This document shows, piece after piece, positions 27,248 to 35,399 of a stretch of DNA of 64,000 nt (position 1 is the stretch's first letter; every line of letters starts with the position of its first letter). Position numbers and translations under genes: made by a program. The DNA is from Pseudomonas putida (lineage in GTDB: Bacteria; Pseudomonadota; Gammaproteobacteria; Pseudomonadales; Pseudomonadaceae): contig NZ_SMTE01000009.1 in assembly GCF_004357765.1 (NCBI RefSeq), positions 62,001 to 126,000 of the forward strand, given 5' to 3'. Below the pieces are notes generated by a model, which worked only from the letters and a program-made list of their open reading frames with translations, was not told the origin of the DNA and searched no databases.

Positions 27248-28030
27248 ATGAGCAACACTGGCGTGCAAGCTGCACTGAACTTCACTTTGTCCGGGCGCAC
27301 CGCACTGGTCACCGGCGCCGCTCGCGGCATTGGCCATGCCATCGCCGTGGCTCTGGGCCTTGGCGGCGCTCGCGTTGCCCTGTGCGATCTGGATCCTGAG
27401 GCTGCCGAACAGGCCGCGGCTCATTTGCGTGAGCACGGGGTCGAGGCGGTAGGCGTAGGTGCGGATGTGGCCGATGAGGCGCAGGTGAAAGCGATGCTCG
27501 ATCAGGTCGAGGCGCAGTTGGGTGGCGTCGATATCCTGGTGAACAACGCGGGGATAGTGTCTACCGCTCCACTATTGGAGCTGACCACGGCGGAGTGGAA
27601 TCGGGTGATGGCCATCGACGTGAACAGCGTGTTCTTCTGCGCGAAAGCGGTTTTGCCGGGCATGATGGCGCGGCGTAGCGGACGCATCATTAACATTGCC
27701 TCGGTAGCCGGCAAGCGCGGTGGCGGACTGTTGGGCAACAGTTGTTACGCGGCGGCCAAGGGTGCGGTCATAGCATTGACCAAGGGCCTGGCGCGCGAAG
27801 CTGGGCCTTACGCCATCACCGTTAACGCTGTGTCGCCGGCGCTGACCGACACTGAAATGACCCGTTCGTTGGCGCCCCAAGCCAGAGCCCAGGTCCTGGC
27901 GCAGATGCCGCTGGGGCGGGCCGGGACGCCTCGGGATATCGCTGCTGCGGTATGCTTCCTGGCGTCCGCCGAAGCCGGGTTCGTGACCGGAGAAATCATG
28001 GACGTCGATGGGGGGTTCATGCGCGATTGA
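27248..28030 (+). CDS. Short-chain dehydrogenase/reductase
   Basis: A 260-residue classical SDR: TGAARGIG near residue 20, NNAG, NIASVAG with the catalytic Ser, and CYAAAKGAV giving Tyr-x-x-x-Lys. It ends FVTGEIMDVDGGFM. The start is ATG 27248, with AAGGGA upstream; the frame extends earlier but into the preceding gene's tail. It is the second SDR of the cluster and could catalyse a different redox step from the one at 24157. It lies 82 bases after the sigma-54 activator. Confidence 0.89.
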   Translation: MSNTGVQAALNFTLSGRTALVTGAARGIGHAIAVALGLGGARVALCDLDPEAAEQAAAHLREHGVEAVGVGADVADEAQVKAMLDQVEAQLGGVDILVNNAGIVSTAPLLELTTAEWNRVMAIDVNSVFFCAKAVLPGMMARRSGRIINIASVAGKRGGGLLGNSCYAAAKGAVIALTKGLAREAGPYAITVNAVSPALTDTEMTRSLAPQARAQVLAQMPLGRAGTPRDIAAAVCFLASAEAGFVTGEIMDVDGGFMRD

Positions 28031-28145
28031 TTACCAAGCTTGTCGTCGCGTCCATGGAAACGGCCTGTTTGGCGTATTCGATGCCAGTCAGTGCATCACC
28101 AGCCCCAGCCACATCGCGCCAAGGATACGGCGCCGTGGCTGACAT

Positions 28146-28967
28146 TCAAGGTGTCAAGCATGGTGCCTTCAGGGAGTCCTCGTGTGCAGACTCGCCACTA
28201 CCTTGTTCGAGGGCAAGCAGCGCAGGCATGTCGAGAATCTCCACCAGCCTGCCGCGCAGGCTGACGATGCCAAGCGCGCGCAGCCGGGCCACCGACCGGC
28301 ACACGGTTTCCAGGCGCAGGCCCAGGTACGACGCCATATCCTCGCGCGACATGCGCAGCAGGAAGCCGTGGGCCGAGTAGCCTCGGCTGACAAAGCGCCT
28401 GGACAGCCCGACCAGAAAGCTGGCCAGCCGCTGTTCGGCGGTGAGGTTGCAGAGCATCAGTACACGCTCGTGTTCGCGCACGATTTCCCGGCTCATCAGG
28501 CGATTCAGGCTCTGTTGCAGGACAGGAAAGTCGCGGGCCAGGGATTGCAAGCGGCGGTAGGGCACCGGGCAGACCTCGCTGTCTTCCAAGGCGATCGCAT
28601 CGCAGACATGCCGCTCGGTGGCAATGGCGTCGAGGCCGAGCACGTCGCCAGGCATCCAGAAGTTGATTACCACACCTTGCCCTTCGGCGGTATTCAGGCT
28701 GGTTTTGAAACTGCCGCAGTGCACCGCGTAGAGCATGGTCAAGGGATCGTTGGCATTGAACAGTGCGGCGCCTTTGCGCACGCGCACGCGCGGTCCGATC
28801 AAGGCGCCCAGGCAGCTGTTGTCGTGTATCGGTAGTCCGGTAGGCAAGCACAGGCCGCTGACGCGGCAGTCTCTGCACAGGGCCGCCAGCGGTTTCAGGT
28901 GTATCGGCTTTGCCGCGCGGGATGCGGCGGGCTGTTCGAGGAGCGTGACCTTCAGTTGGCCAGTCAT
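28146..28967 (-). CDS. FNR/ANR-like oxygen-responsive regulator
   Basis: A 273-residue Crp/Fnr protein with an apparently complete [4Fe-4S] site: CRDCRVSGLC gives Cys31, Cys34 and Cys40, and Cys133 (EDSEVCPVP) has the same 93-residue spacing as in E. coli FNR. A cyclic-nucleotide-like beta roll and a winged helix follow. The recognition helix reads ETVCR where FNR has ETISR, so the conserved Ser is Cys. I placed the start at 28967, where AGGAGG has proper spacing; ATG 28973 is also possible and would overlap the upstream small gene by 4 bases. P. putida is known to have several FNR paralogues. Confidence 0.88.
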   Translation of the reverse strand: MTGQLKVTLLEQPAASRAAKPIHLKPLAALCRDCRVSGLCLPTGLPIHDNSCLGALIGPRVRVRKGAALFNANDPLTMLYAVHCGSFKTSLNTAEGQGVVINFWMPGDVLGLDAIATERHVCDAIALEDSEVCPVPYRRLQSLARDFPVLQQSLNRLMSREIVREHERVLMLCNLTAEQRLASFLVGLSRRFVSRGYSAHGFLLRMSREDMASYLGLRLETVCRSVARLRALGIVSLRGRLVEILDMPALLALEQGSGESAHEDSLKAPCLTP

Positions 28968-28969
28968 GG

Positions 28970-29179
28970 TCATGCCTCCTTCGCACATCGGTGATCGGCT
29001 ACGCCGTTGCGGGGCGACCCATCTGCCAGCCTGTCCCGCGAGTGAGGGGCATTGAGCCGGTTGTTCAGACGTTCGACGAACAGTTCGGCCTCTTCAGCTG
29101 TGCTGAAAGCCACCCGCCAGTCATCCATGCGGACCCACCAGCGCTTTTGTTCGGTGTCGTTCTCGACGTAGACGTTCAT
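28970..29179 (-). CDS. Small conserved hypothetical protein (69 residues)
   Basis: A short soluble protein, MNVYVENDTEQKRWWVRMDD, with an aromatic-rich beta-strand start followed by an amphipathic helix (STAEEAELFVERLNNRLN). It has no signal peptide and no cysteine cluster. It ends immediately before the FNR-like gene and may be translationally coupled to it. I do not recognise the family. Position suggests a role linked to the regulator or the stress genes. Confidence 0.6.
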   Translation of the reverse strand: MNVYVENDTEQKRWWVRMDDWRVAFSTAEEAELFVERLNNRLNAPHSRDRLADGSPRNGVADHRCAKEA

Positions 29180-29339
29180 CGGAGCCTCCAGAGCATGCAT
29201 GAGCAAGGTATCTGCAACACGGCAAAACGAAGGCATCCCTGCCGCCAGCGGGTAGGACTCAGGGCCTGGTCACCCCGTTGGCCTGCGATGGAACCGTTGG
29301 TGACATGGGGACAGCGTGCGCCGACTAATTTGCCTCGCT

Positions 29340-29353
29340 TTGATCCGCGTCAA
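29340..29353. promoter_or_regulatory. FNR/ANR box
   Basis: TTGATCCGCGTCAA matches the TTGAT-N4-ATCAA consensus at 9 of 10 positions. It lies about 160 bases ahead of the small gene/FNR-like gene on the minus strand, and also upstream of the plus-strand stress protein. Confidence 0.6.
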
Positions 29354-29398
29354 ATTCTCTTGCCAAGGTCCATGCCGCTGGTCCGCTGCGGGCGGCAA

Positions 29399-29412
29399 TT
29401 GATAAACATCAA
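29399..29412 (+). promoter_or_regulatory. Perfect FNR/ANR box
   Basis: TTGATAAACATCAA is a perfect match to TTGAT-N4-ATCAA. Its centre is 66 bases before the universal stress gene, fitting class II activation with a start near 29447 under low oxygen. Confidence 0.8.
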
Positions 29413-29471
29413 ATACGCAGGGCAAAGGTGGCAGATGCTCAAGGTACGTACCCCAACCGCTGAGGTGTGCC

Positions 29472-30398
29472 ATGCAAACTCCACAAAGACTGCTGCTGAT
29501 CGTATCCCCGCTGATGCGCCGAACCCCTGTCTATGACCGCGCTGCCGCGCTGGCCAAGGCCAAGGGCATGGCACTGCACATCGTGGCGTTCGATTACCTG
29601 GAAGGGCTGGCCACCGCAGGCTTGGTCAACGACCAGGCACTGGCGGTGATGCGCGAAGGATATGTGCAACAACACCGTGAGTGGCTGGAAAGCCAGGCGC
29701 TGTCGATGCGGCGCAATGGCGTCACGGTGACCACCGAAGTGGTATGGGTGCAGCATCCCTTGAACGAGATCCTGGTGCATCTGCGCGAGCAACCATTCGC
29801 CATGCTGATCAAGGAGTTCGAGCATGAGCCTTGGTGGGTGAGGGCCATGTTCACCTCGCTGGATATCCAGCTTTTGCGCGAAACCCGCGTCCCCCTGCAC
29901 CTGGTGCACAAGGCCAGCCATGCGCTGCCGCGCAGGATTCTGGCGGCCGTGGACCTGTCCAGACCGGAGGATCAGTTCGAAGGTTTCAACGACCAGATCA
30001 TCAGCGAAGCGCTGAAACTGGCGTTGCAGTGCAATGCCCAGATCGACTTGTTATATGCCTACGACCTCGGCTCCATGTACCTGGACGCCGGCGGTAGCCG
30101 CGAGCACTCGTTCCTGTTCGACTCGAACCTCGCCCAGACCCTCCATGAGGCCCAAAGCGATGCATTCCAGGCGCTCGCCGAACGCAATGGCATCGCCGTC
30201 GAGCATCGACACATGCGCATCGGCGACCCAGCCAAGGTGCTGGCCCTGTACATGGACAACAACGACATCGATGTGCTGGTCATGGGCAGTTATCACCACC
30301 GCGGCATCGACTGGTTCATCGGCAGCACCGCCGAGCGGGTGCTGCATCGGTTGTCCAGCAGTGTGCTGGTGATTTCCCCGGAACGTTCCCAGGGTTGA
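29472..30398 (+). CDS. Universal stress protein, tandem UspA domains
   Basis: A 308-residue cytoplasmic protein with two Usp domains. The second one ends with VMGSYHHRGIDWFIGSTAER and SSVLVISP, carrying the G-2x-G-9x-G-(S/T)-type nucleotide loop. Usp proteins help survival in anaerobiosis and stationary phase. A perfect FNR/ANR box sits upstream, and GAGGTG precedes the ATG. It ends 2 bases from the convergent GNAT gene, with a short hairpin there. Confidence 0.92.
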   Translation: MQTPQRLLLIVSPLMRRTPVYDRAAALAKAKGMALHIVAFDYLEGLATAGLVNDQALAVMREGYVQQHREWLESQALSMRRNGVTVTTEVVWVQHPLNEILVHLREQPFAMLIKEFEHEPWWVRAMFTSLDIQLLRETRVPLHLVHKASHALPRRILAAVDLSRPEDQFEGFNDQIISEALKLALQCNAQIDLLYAYDLGSMYLDAGGSREHSFLFDSNLAQTLHEAQSDAFQALAERNGIAVEHRHMRIGDPAKVLALYMDNNDIDVLVMGSYHHRGIDWFIGSTAERVLHRLSSSVLVISPERSQG

Positions 30399-30400
30399 GT

Positions 30401-30973
30401 TCAAGGCCCGCAAGGGCCTTGTCTTCCGGGGCGCAGGTCGAGTTCGTGCAGGATCTCGCTGACGTCACCCCCCACATAGCTCGAGCTGAAGCCCAGCCCC
30501 TTGGCCAGTCGGTGCATGGCGTAGTTGTTCGCCAGGTCCCTGGACATCATGTAGTGGTAGCCGTTGCGCCGCGCAGCGGCGATCAGGTGTTGCAGCAGGT
30601 GCCTGCCCAGGCCCTTGCGCTGCCAATCTTCCCTCACCGCCACCGCGCATTCGCAGCGTGGACTGCCCGGGATGCCGGCATAGCGGCTGACGCCGACCTG
30701 TTGCAGCTTGCCGTCGACATGCGCCAGTGCGACGTAGGCCATGCGCTGGTGGTAGTCCACCGGCATGCATTGCGTGTCCAGGCTCGGCAAGCCGCCGCTG
30801 AGCCCGGCGATGAAGCGAAAGCGGCGCGACTCGTAAGCGATCGTGCTCAGAAAGCGCTTGTCCCGTTCGTGGTCTTCCTCGCGCAGCGGGCGGATCAGTA
30901 CTGCCGAGCCGTCGTCCAGCTTTTCGACCCAGTGCTCGCACGCTTCTGCCTGGTCAGTCGGATGCCCGTTCAT
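30401..30973 (-). CDS. GNAT-family N-acetyltransferase
   Basis: A 190-residue acetyl-CoA-dependent acetyltransferase. The core AVREDWQRKGLGRHLLQHLI contains the Q/R-x-x-G-x-G acetyl-CoA loop, followed by MSRDLANNYAMHRLAKGLGF. VLIRPLREEDHERDKRFLST is the usual GNAT opening in this sub-family. The start at ATG 30973 has GGGAGG upstream. It is transcribed divergently from the next universal stress gene, with an FNR-type box between them. The substrate is unknown; related proteins acetylate other proteins or small molecules. Confidence 0.87.
   Translation of the reverse strand: MNGHPTDQAEACEHWVEKLDDGSAVLIRPLREEDHERDKRFLSTIAYESRRFRFIAGLSGGLPSLDTQCMPVDYHQRMAYVALAHVDGKLQQVGVSRYAGIPGSPRCECAVAVREDWQRKGLGRHLLQHLIAAARRNGYHYMMSRDLANNYAMHRLAKGLGFSSSYVGGDVSEILHELDLRPGRQGPCGP
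30402..30421. terminator. Short hairpin between convergent genes
   Basis: CAAGGCCC-GCAA-GGGCCTTG is an 8-bp perfect stem with a GNRA tetraloop. It overlaps the last codons of the GNAT gene and would end stress-gene transcription. No strong T-run follows. Confidence 0.45.
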
Positions 30974-31074
30974 GTCGCCTCCCGGTTGCCGGATCGATGC
31001 CTGGTGCTGCTGTTGTAACGTGAAGCGCCGGTTCGGTTCTGACAAACGTCAAACTGAGGATGGGTGGTGGATTT

Positions 31075-31088
31075 CTGATCTGCATCAA
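31075..31088 (+). promoter_or_regulatory. FNR/ANR box
   Basis: CTGATCTGCATCAA matches 9 of 10 consensus positions, with its centre 76 bases before the second universal stress gene. A weaker copy (CTGACAAACGTCAA) lies about 35 bases upstream. Confidence 0.6.
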
Positions 31089-31157
31089 GCGGCATCCGAC
31101 ATTGGCGCGGAATATCGTTCCCAGCGCATTCCCGTCGCCCGTATCCGGAGGTCCATC

Positions 31158-32072
31158 ATGGGTCAATATCGACAGTTGCTGGTGTTGCTCACCGAGGTCG
31201 ATCCCCACTCGGCCGCGCTGCGCCGGGCCTTGGCCCTGGCGCATGTCAGCGGCGCCAGCGTCCACGTGCTGGGCCTGTTCGAGCCAAGCGAAGAGCATCT
31301 GCTGCGCGAGGAGCGGCTGAACGAGGCCGATATCGAGCGCCAGTACGAGCGCTACCGTATCCAGTTGGCGAAGCTGGTCGACCGGCACCGCGCCAGCGGC
31401 ATCGTGCTGACGGTCGATAGCCTCAGCGCAGAGGACATCCGCAGCCAGGCCATCGACTACATCGGCGAGCTACAGCCTGACATGGTCATCAAGGACAGCG
31501 AAACCGCCTCTGCCTTGATGCGGCTGTTCGGCACTCCGCTCGATTGCGCGCTGATGCGAAGCTTCAAGGGCATCACCCAGTTCGTGCCGCAGGCTGCCGT
31601 GTCATTGCCTCGGCGCATCCTGGTTGCCGTGGACACCGCCTTCAGCGAGGCGCCTGCAACCCAGGAGCGCTTCAACCAGGGGCTGGTACGCGCTGCCCAG
31701 GCCCTGGCCTTGCAGTGTGATGCACAGTTGCACCTGCTCTGCGCCTACAACCTCGCCGGGGTGTTCGCTTCGGACATGAACGTGACTCAGGCCTGGATCG
31801 AAGAGATGCGCAAGGCGTTACAGGAGCCTTTCGACGCGCTGGCAGACGCCGAAGGGGTGGCCCTGGACCGTCGCCATTTCGTCGAAGGTGGCCCGGTGCA
31901 GGTGATCCGTGAACAGGTGCAGGCTCTGGATATCGATGCGGTCGTGATGGGGGTGGTGCAGCCCAAAGGGTTGGACAAACTGCTCGGCGACACCACCGAA
32001 CGCCTCGTCGGACGGCCGCCGTGCAGCATCTTCGCGGTTCACCCTGATCTGGCCGGTATCTGGGAGGCCTAG
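31158..32072 (+). CDS. Universal stress protein, tandem UspA domains
   Basis: A 304-residue protein with two Usp domains: MGQYRQLLVLLTEVDPHSAA and SLPRRILVAVDTAFSE open the two halves, and VVMGVVQPKGLDKLLGDTTE lies in the nucleotide loop of the second. The true start is ATG 31158 (GGAGG seven bases upstream); the frame is open far earlier but overlaps the divergent GNAT gene. It is the first gene of a short operon with the beta-CASP protein and the membrane protein, probably induced by low oxygen. Confidence 0.92.
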   Translation: MGQYRQLLVLLTEVDPHSAALRRALALAHVSGASVHVLGLFEPSEEHLLREERLNEADIERQYERYRIQLAKLVDRHRASGIVLTVDSLSAEDIRSQAIDYIGELQPDMVIKDSETASALMRLFGTPLDCALMRSFKGITQFVPQAAVSLPRRILVAVDTAFSEAPATQERFNQGLVRAAQALALQCDAQLHLLCAYNLAGVFASDMNVTQAWIEEMRKALQEPFDALADAEGVALDRRHFVEGGPVQVIREQVQALDIDAVVMGVVQPKGLDKLLGDTTERLVGRPPCSIFAVHPDLAGIWEA

Positions 32073-32074
32073 CC

Positions 32075-33442
32075 ATGCACCTGACATTTCTCGGCGGCAC
32101 CGGGACCGTGACCGGTAGCAAATTCCTGCTGACCCACGATACGACGCGGATACTGGTCGACTGCGGACTGTTCCAGGGCTTCAAGCAGCTACGTCTGCGT
32201 AACTGGGAGCCTTTGCCCGCCACCCTGCGGGCGCTCGACGCCGTGGTGCTGACCCACGCCCACCTCGATCACAGCGGCTATCTGCCGGTGCTGGTCCGTG
32301 AAGGCTACCGCGGGCCCATCTATGCCACTGCGGCAACCTGCGCCTTGGCGCAGATCCTGCTGCTCGACAGTGCCCGGTTGCAGGAGGAACAGGCAGAGCA
32401 TGCCAACCGCCACGGCTACTCCAAGCATTCGCCGGCGCGCCCGCTCTATACCGAAGAGGACGCCAAACGTGCGTTGGAGCTGTTTCGCCCGGTGGAGCTG
32501 CACCAGACCACGCCTATCGCCGAGGGTATCGAATTGCTGTTGCGCAGTGCCGGACACATTCTTGGCGCGGCGACCGTGCAGATCTGCGCGGGAGGTCAGA
32601 CCGTGGTTTTCTCGGGCGATTTGGGGCGCCCGCAGGACCCGATCATGCGCGCGCCGGAGTTGGTTCGGACGGCTGACGTACTGTTGGTTGAATCCACCTA
32701 CGGCGATCGCTTGCATCCTGCAGAGTCCACCGAGCAATACCTGGCCCAGGTCATCAATCAGACGCTCCTGCGCCATGGCATCACCTTGGTTCCGTCCTTT
32801 GCCGTTGGCCGGGCGCAATTGCTGATGTACTACCTCTACAAACTCAAGCGCGACAAGTTGATCCCGGATATTCCGGTCTATCTCAACAGCCCGATGGCCA
32901 CCGATGCCACGCAACTGTACCTGCGTTTCCGGAGCGAGCATCGTCTGAGCGCGGCAGAGTGCGCCTCGATGTGCCAGGGCACGCGGATCGTCCGCACGGT
33001 CGACGAATCCCGGCACCTGGATCAGTTGCGCGAGCCGGCGGTGATCATCGCTGCCAGTGGCATGGCCACAGGTGGGCGGGTACTGCACCACCTCAAGGCG
33101 CTGGCGCCCAACCCACGCAACAGCATTCTTTTCTCAGGCTTCCAGGCCGGCGGCACGCGCGGTGCCGACATCGTCGCGGGCGCCCACAGCGTGCGCCTGC
33201 AAGGCGAGGACGTGCCCATCCGGGCGCAGGTGCATGCCATGGAGAACCTCTCTGCCCATGCTGACGCCGACGAGATCATGGAGTGGTTGCGAGGGTTCAG
33301 CCGGCCGCCCCGGCAGACCTACGTCATTCACGGCGAACCTCATGCTGCCGATACCCTGCGCCGGCGTATCAGCCTCGAACTCGGCTGGCAGGTGTGCGTA
33401 CCTGACTATCAGGAAACGGTTGCCATCGACCCTGTGCGCTGA
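32075..33442 (+). CDS. Metallo-beta-lactamase/beta-CASP RNA-processing-type nuclease
   Basis: The 455-residue protein has the MBL metal motif HAHLDHSG near residue 68, a second-sphere Asp in FSGDLGRP, and the beta-CASP insertion (SFAVGRAQLLMYYLYKLK, NSPMATDATQLY). It ends with the motif pair VIIAASGMATGGRVLHHL and SAHADADE. This is the CPSF73/Ysh1-like arrangement of RNA endo-/exonucleases. It begins 3 bases after the universal stress gene, so RNA turnover under low oxygen is a plausible role. Its actual RNA target is unknown. Confidence 0.92.
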   Translation: MHLTFLGGTGTVTGSKFLLTHDTTRILVDCGLFQGFKQLRLRNWEPLPATLRALDAVVLTHAHLDHSGYLPVLVREGYRGPIYATAATCALAQILLLDSARLQEEQAEHANRHGYSKHSPARPLYTEEDAKRALELFRPVELHQTTPIAEGIELLLRSAGHILGAATVQICAGGQTVVFSGDLGRPQDPIMRAPELVRTADVLLVESTYGDRLHPAESTEQYLAQVINQTLLRHGITLVPSFAVGRAQLLMYYLYKLKRDKLIPDIPVYLNSPMATDATQLYLRFRSEHRLSAAECASMCQGTRIVRTVDESRHLDQLREPAVIIAASGMATGGRVLHHLKALAPNPRNSILFSGFQAGGTRGADIVAGAHSVRLQGEDVPIRAQVHAMENLSAHADADEIMEWLRGFSRPPRQTYVIHGEPHAADTLRRRISLELGWQVCVPDYQETVAIDPVR

Positions 33443-33461
33443 GCCAGCGCGGGAGGTATCC

Positions 33462-34106
33462 ATGAATACACAAGCTCGGGCCAGGTTGCGGGCCTGGATG
33501 CATCGACCCAGGGGCAGTCTGGGCTGGATCGTGGCCATCGTCGCCCTGCTGGTAGCGACCGCCGTCTACAGACACCTGACACCGACCTGGCGCCTGCCCA
33601 TGCGCGACCCGGTGGTGTTGTTGGCCTTGCTGGCCTTGAGCGCGGCACTGGGTTGGGCGGTGCAGCGAGGCGTCAAACGCACGGTGGGCAAGGCCATCTT
33701 CACCAGTGAACAGAGCACTTGGCAGGACAGGCTGGCGTTTCTGCGCGCGGTCGCACGGGAATCCAACGCATTGCTGGCCACGTTGCTGCTGCTGGCTGTG
33801 CTGGGAGCGGGTACTGTGTGGCTGGCTGGGCGCTCCGTGGCACAGATCGTCGACCACTGCGAGGCGAGCCTGCAGGGTCAGGTGCAGTCCCCGGAGGACG
33901 AGCAGCTCTCGGCACTGATCGGCAAGCCGGTGTGTACCTGCCTGGCGCAAACCTTTCTCGATCGCAACGGGGTGATTCGTCTGGCGTTGTTCGACACGCC
34001 CCTGCAGGAAGTGAGCGGTTTGAAGGCACTGACACCGGCCGATGAGCAACGTTGCCTGGAGCAGTTCGACCTGCTCCCGGAGGAGGCGCATGCAACGACG
34101 CCTTGA
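33462..34106 (+). CDS. Conserved membrane protein, three predicted helices
   Basis: A 214-residue protein of unknown family. Hydrophobic segments are WIVAIVALLVATAVY, VVLLALLALSAALGWAV and LLATLLLLAVLGAGTVWLAG. A soluble C-terminal part has four cysteines (DHCEA, KPVCTCLA, QRCLE) that could bind metal or be redox-active. GGGAGG precedes ATG 33462. It follows the beta-CASP gene by 19 bases and is likely co-transcribed. The last gene of the oxygen/stress group before the TGTACA-controlled module. Confidence 0.75.
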   Translation: MNTQARARLRAWMHRPRGSLGWIVAIVALLVATAVYRHLTPTWRLPMRDPVVLLALLALSAALGWAVQRGVKRTVGKAIFTSEQSTWQDRLAFLRAVARESNALLATLLLLAVLGAGTVWLAGRSVAQIVDHCEASLQGQVQSPEDEQLSALIGKPVCTCLAQTFLDRNGVIRLALFDTPLQEVSGLKALTPADEQRCLEQFDLLPEEAHATTP

Positions 34107-34249
34107 TCGGTCATGCCCATCTGAACCCTCTCAGTTATGCCATGGTCAAGCGCATTCCTGCCCGGAGGGCGCGTTGTACCGCTATCTGGACCGGCGCTGA
34201 AGGCTGCACCGGCTATCGCCATAGCGTCTGTGCAACGCTTGAATAAAGC

Positions 34250-34273
34250 TGTACAGAAAACTATCTTTGTACA
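34250..34273 (+). promoter_or_regulatory. LitR-type operator TGTACA-N12-TGTACA
   Basis: Two perfect TGTACA half-sites are separated by 12 bases, 24 bases before the chalcone-isomerase-like gene. MerR-family LitR light sensors of Pseudomonas bind such TGTACA-N12-TGTACA elements. The same pattern recurs at 40382-40405. Confidence 0.7.
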
Positions 34274-34297
34274 ATATTCAAGGCGTTCGAGGTCAGC

Positions 34298-34828
34298 ATG
34301 GCGCAACCTGCTCGCTGCATCTGGCTATTGCTGTTTCTGGTGTTCGCGCAACCGGCAGCCGCCGATTGGCGATCGGCGATGCCCACGGCGCAGCTCCTCG
34401 GCAGTGGCGACTTCACCTGGTTCGGCCTGCGGGTCTACAGCGCCAGGCTGTGGACCGTTGGTCCGGTACACGACTGGCAGCAGCCGTTCGCGCTCGAACT
34501 GCGCTACCACCGGTCCCTCTCCCGCGACACCTTGGTCAAGGCCAGTGTCGAGGAAATCCGCCGTTTGAACCGCGGTAGGGTGACACAAGCGCAGATCGAT
34601 GCCTGGTCCGAAAGGCTCGCTGGCGCTTTCGTCGAGGTCACCCCAGGCATGCGCATCACGGGTGTGTATCGACCGGGGCAGGGATGTCGTTTCTATGTCG
34701 ATGGCAGGCTGACCCAGGTGGTCGACGATCCGCTGTTCGCCCGGGCGTTTTTCGCTATCTGGCTCGATCCCCGGGCCAGGGATACGCAACTGCGCCTGCG
34801 CCTGCTCGGCCAGGCCGGCGGCGACTGA
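34298..34828 (+). CDS. Chalcone-isomerase-like exported protein
   Basis: A 176-residue protein with a signal peptide (cleavage near PAAA) and the bacterial chalcone-isomerase-like fold. Visible are FTWFGLRVYSARLW, ALELRYHRSLSRDTLVKASVEEIR and PGQGCRFYVDGR. Bacterial members are probably fatty-acid binding rather than flavonoid enzymes. GAGGTC precedes the ATG. It is followed after 11 bases by a DUF3833 lipoprotein gene. In related genomes such proteins accompany Cfa-type lipid operons, matching the divergent set at 35400-40362. Confidence 0.84.
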   Translation: MAQPARCIWLLLFLVFAQPAAADWRSAMPTAQLLGSGDFTWFGLRVYSARLWTVGPVHDWQQPFALELRYHRSLSRDTLVKASVEEIRRLNRGRVTQAQIDAWSERLAGAFVEVTPGMRITGVYRPGQGCRFYVDGRLTQVVDDPLFARAFFAIWLDPRARDTQLRLRLLGQAGGD

Positions 34829-34839
34829 GGAGTGTAAAC

Positions 34840-35382
34840 ATGTCCAGAGCACTGCTGTTGGTAACCTGCCTGCTGTTGGGAAGCTGTGGCAATGTCGGCG
34901 TCGAGCGTTATGCAGGCGAGCGACCGGCGCTCGACCTGGCTGCGTTCTTCTCGCAGCCGGTGCAGGCCTGGGGCATGTTTCAGAAGCGCTCTGGAGAGGT
35001 GGTCAAGCGCTTTCATGTGTGCATAGGCAGCCGTCGAGAGGGAGAGCGCTTGATTCTCGATGAGCGTTTCGTGTACAGCGATGGGACTCGCCAACAACGG
35101 GTCTGGACACTGGTGCCGGACGGCCCCGGACGCTGGCGCGGCACCGCGGGGGACGTGATCGGCGAAGCACGCGGTGAGGTGGCGGGCAATGCCCTGCGCT
35201 GGCGTTACCAGTTGGACCTGCCGGTCGACGGGCGGCACTGGCAGATGGACATGGATGACTGGATGTTCCTGATGGACGAAGACACCCTGATCAACCGTAC
35301 CCGCATGAGCAAATTGGGCGTGGAAGTCGGCCAGGTCACCTTGTTCTTCCGGCGCACGCCCAGCGCCGCTAGCTGTAACTGA
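34840..35382 (+). CDS. DUF3833 family lipoprotein
   Basis: A 180-residue protein starting MSRALLLVTCLLLGSCGNVG, with a lipobox (LLGSC) placing the acylated Cys at residue 16. The rest is beta-rich: GMFQKRSGEVVKRFHVCIGS, DERFVYSDGTRQQRVWTL and a conserved MDDWMFLMDEDTLINRTRMS, a DUF3833 mark. It is likely anchored in a membrane and handles a lipid. The start is ATG 34840. It converges on the DUF2878 gene with 17 bases between the ends. Confidence 0.85.
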   Translation: MSRALLLVTCLLLGSCGNVGVERYAGERPALDLAAFFSQPVQAWGMFQKRSGEVVKRFHVCIGSRREGERLILDERFVYSDGTRQQRVWTLVPDGPGRWRGTAGDVIGEARGEVAGNALRWRYQLDLPVDGRHWQMDMDDWMFLMDEDTLINRTRMSKLGVEVGQVTLFFRRTPSAASCN

Positions 35383-35399
35383 GCACGCTAGATCAGCTT

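Noticed and set aside
32189-33091. Minus-strand open frame opposite the beta-CASP nuclease
   Set aside because: Antisense to conserved motifs on the other strand; no ribosome site.
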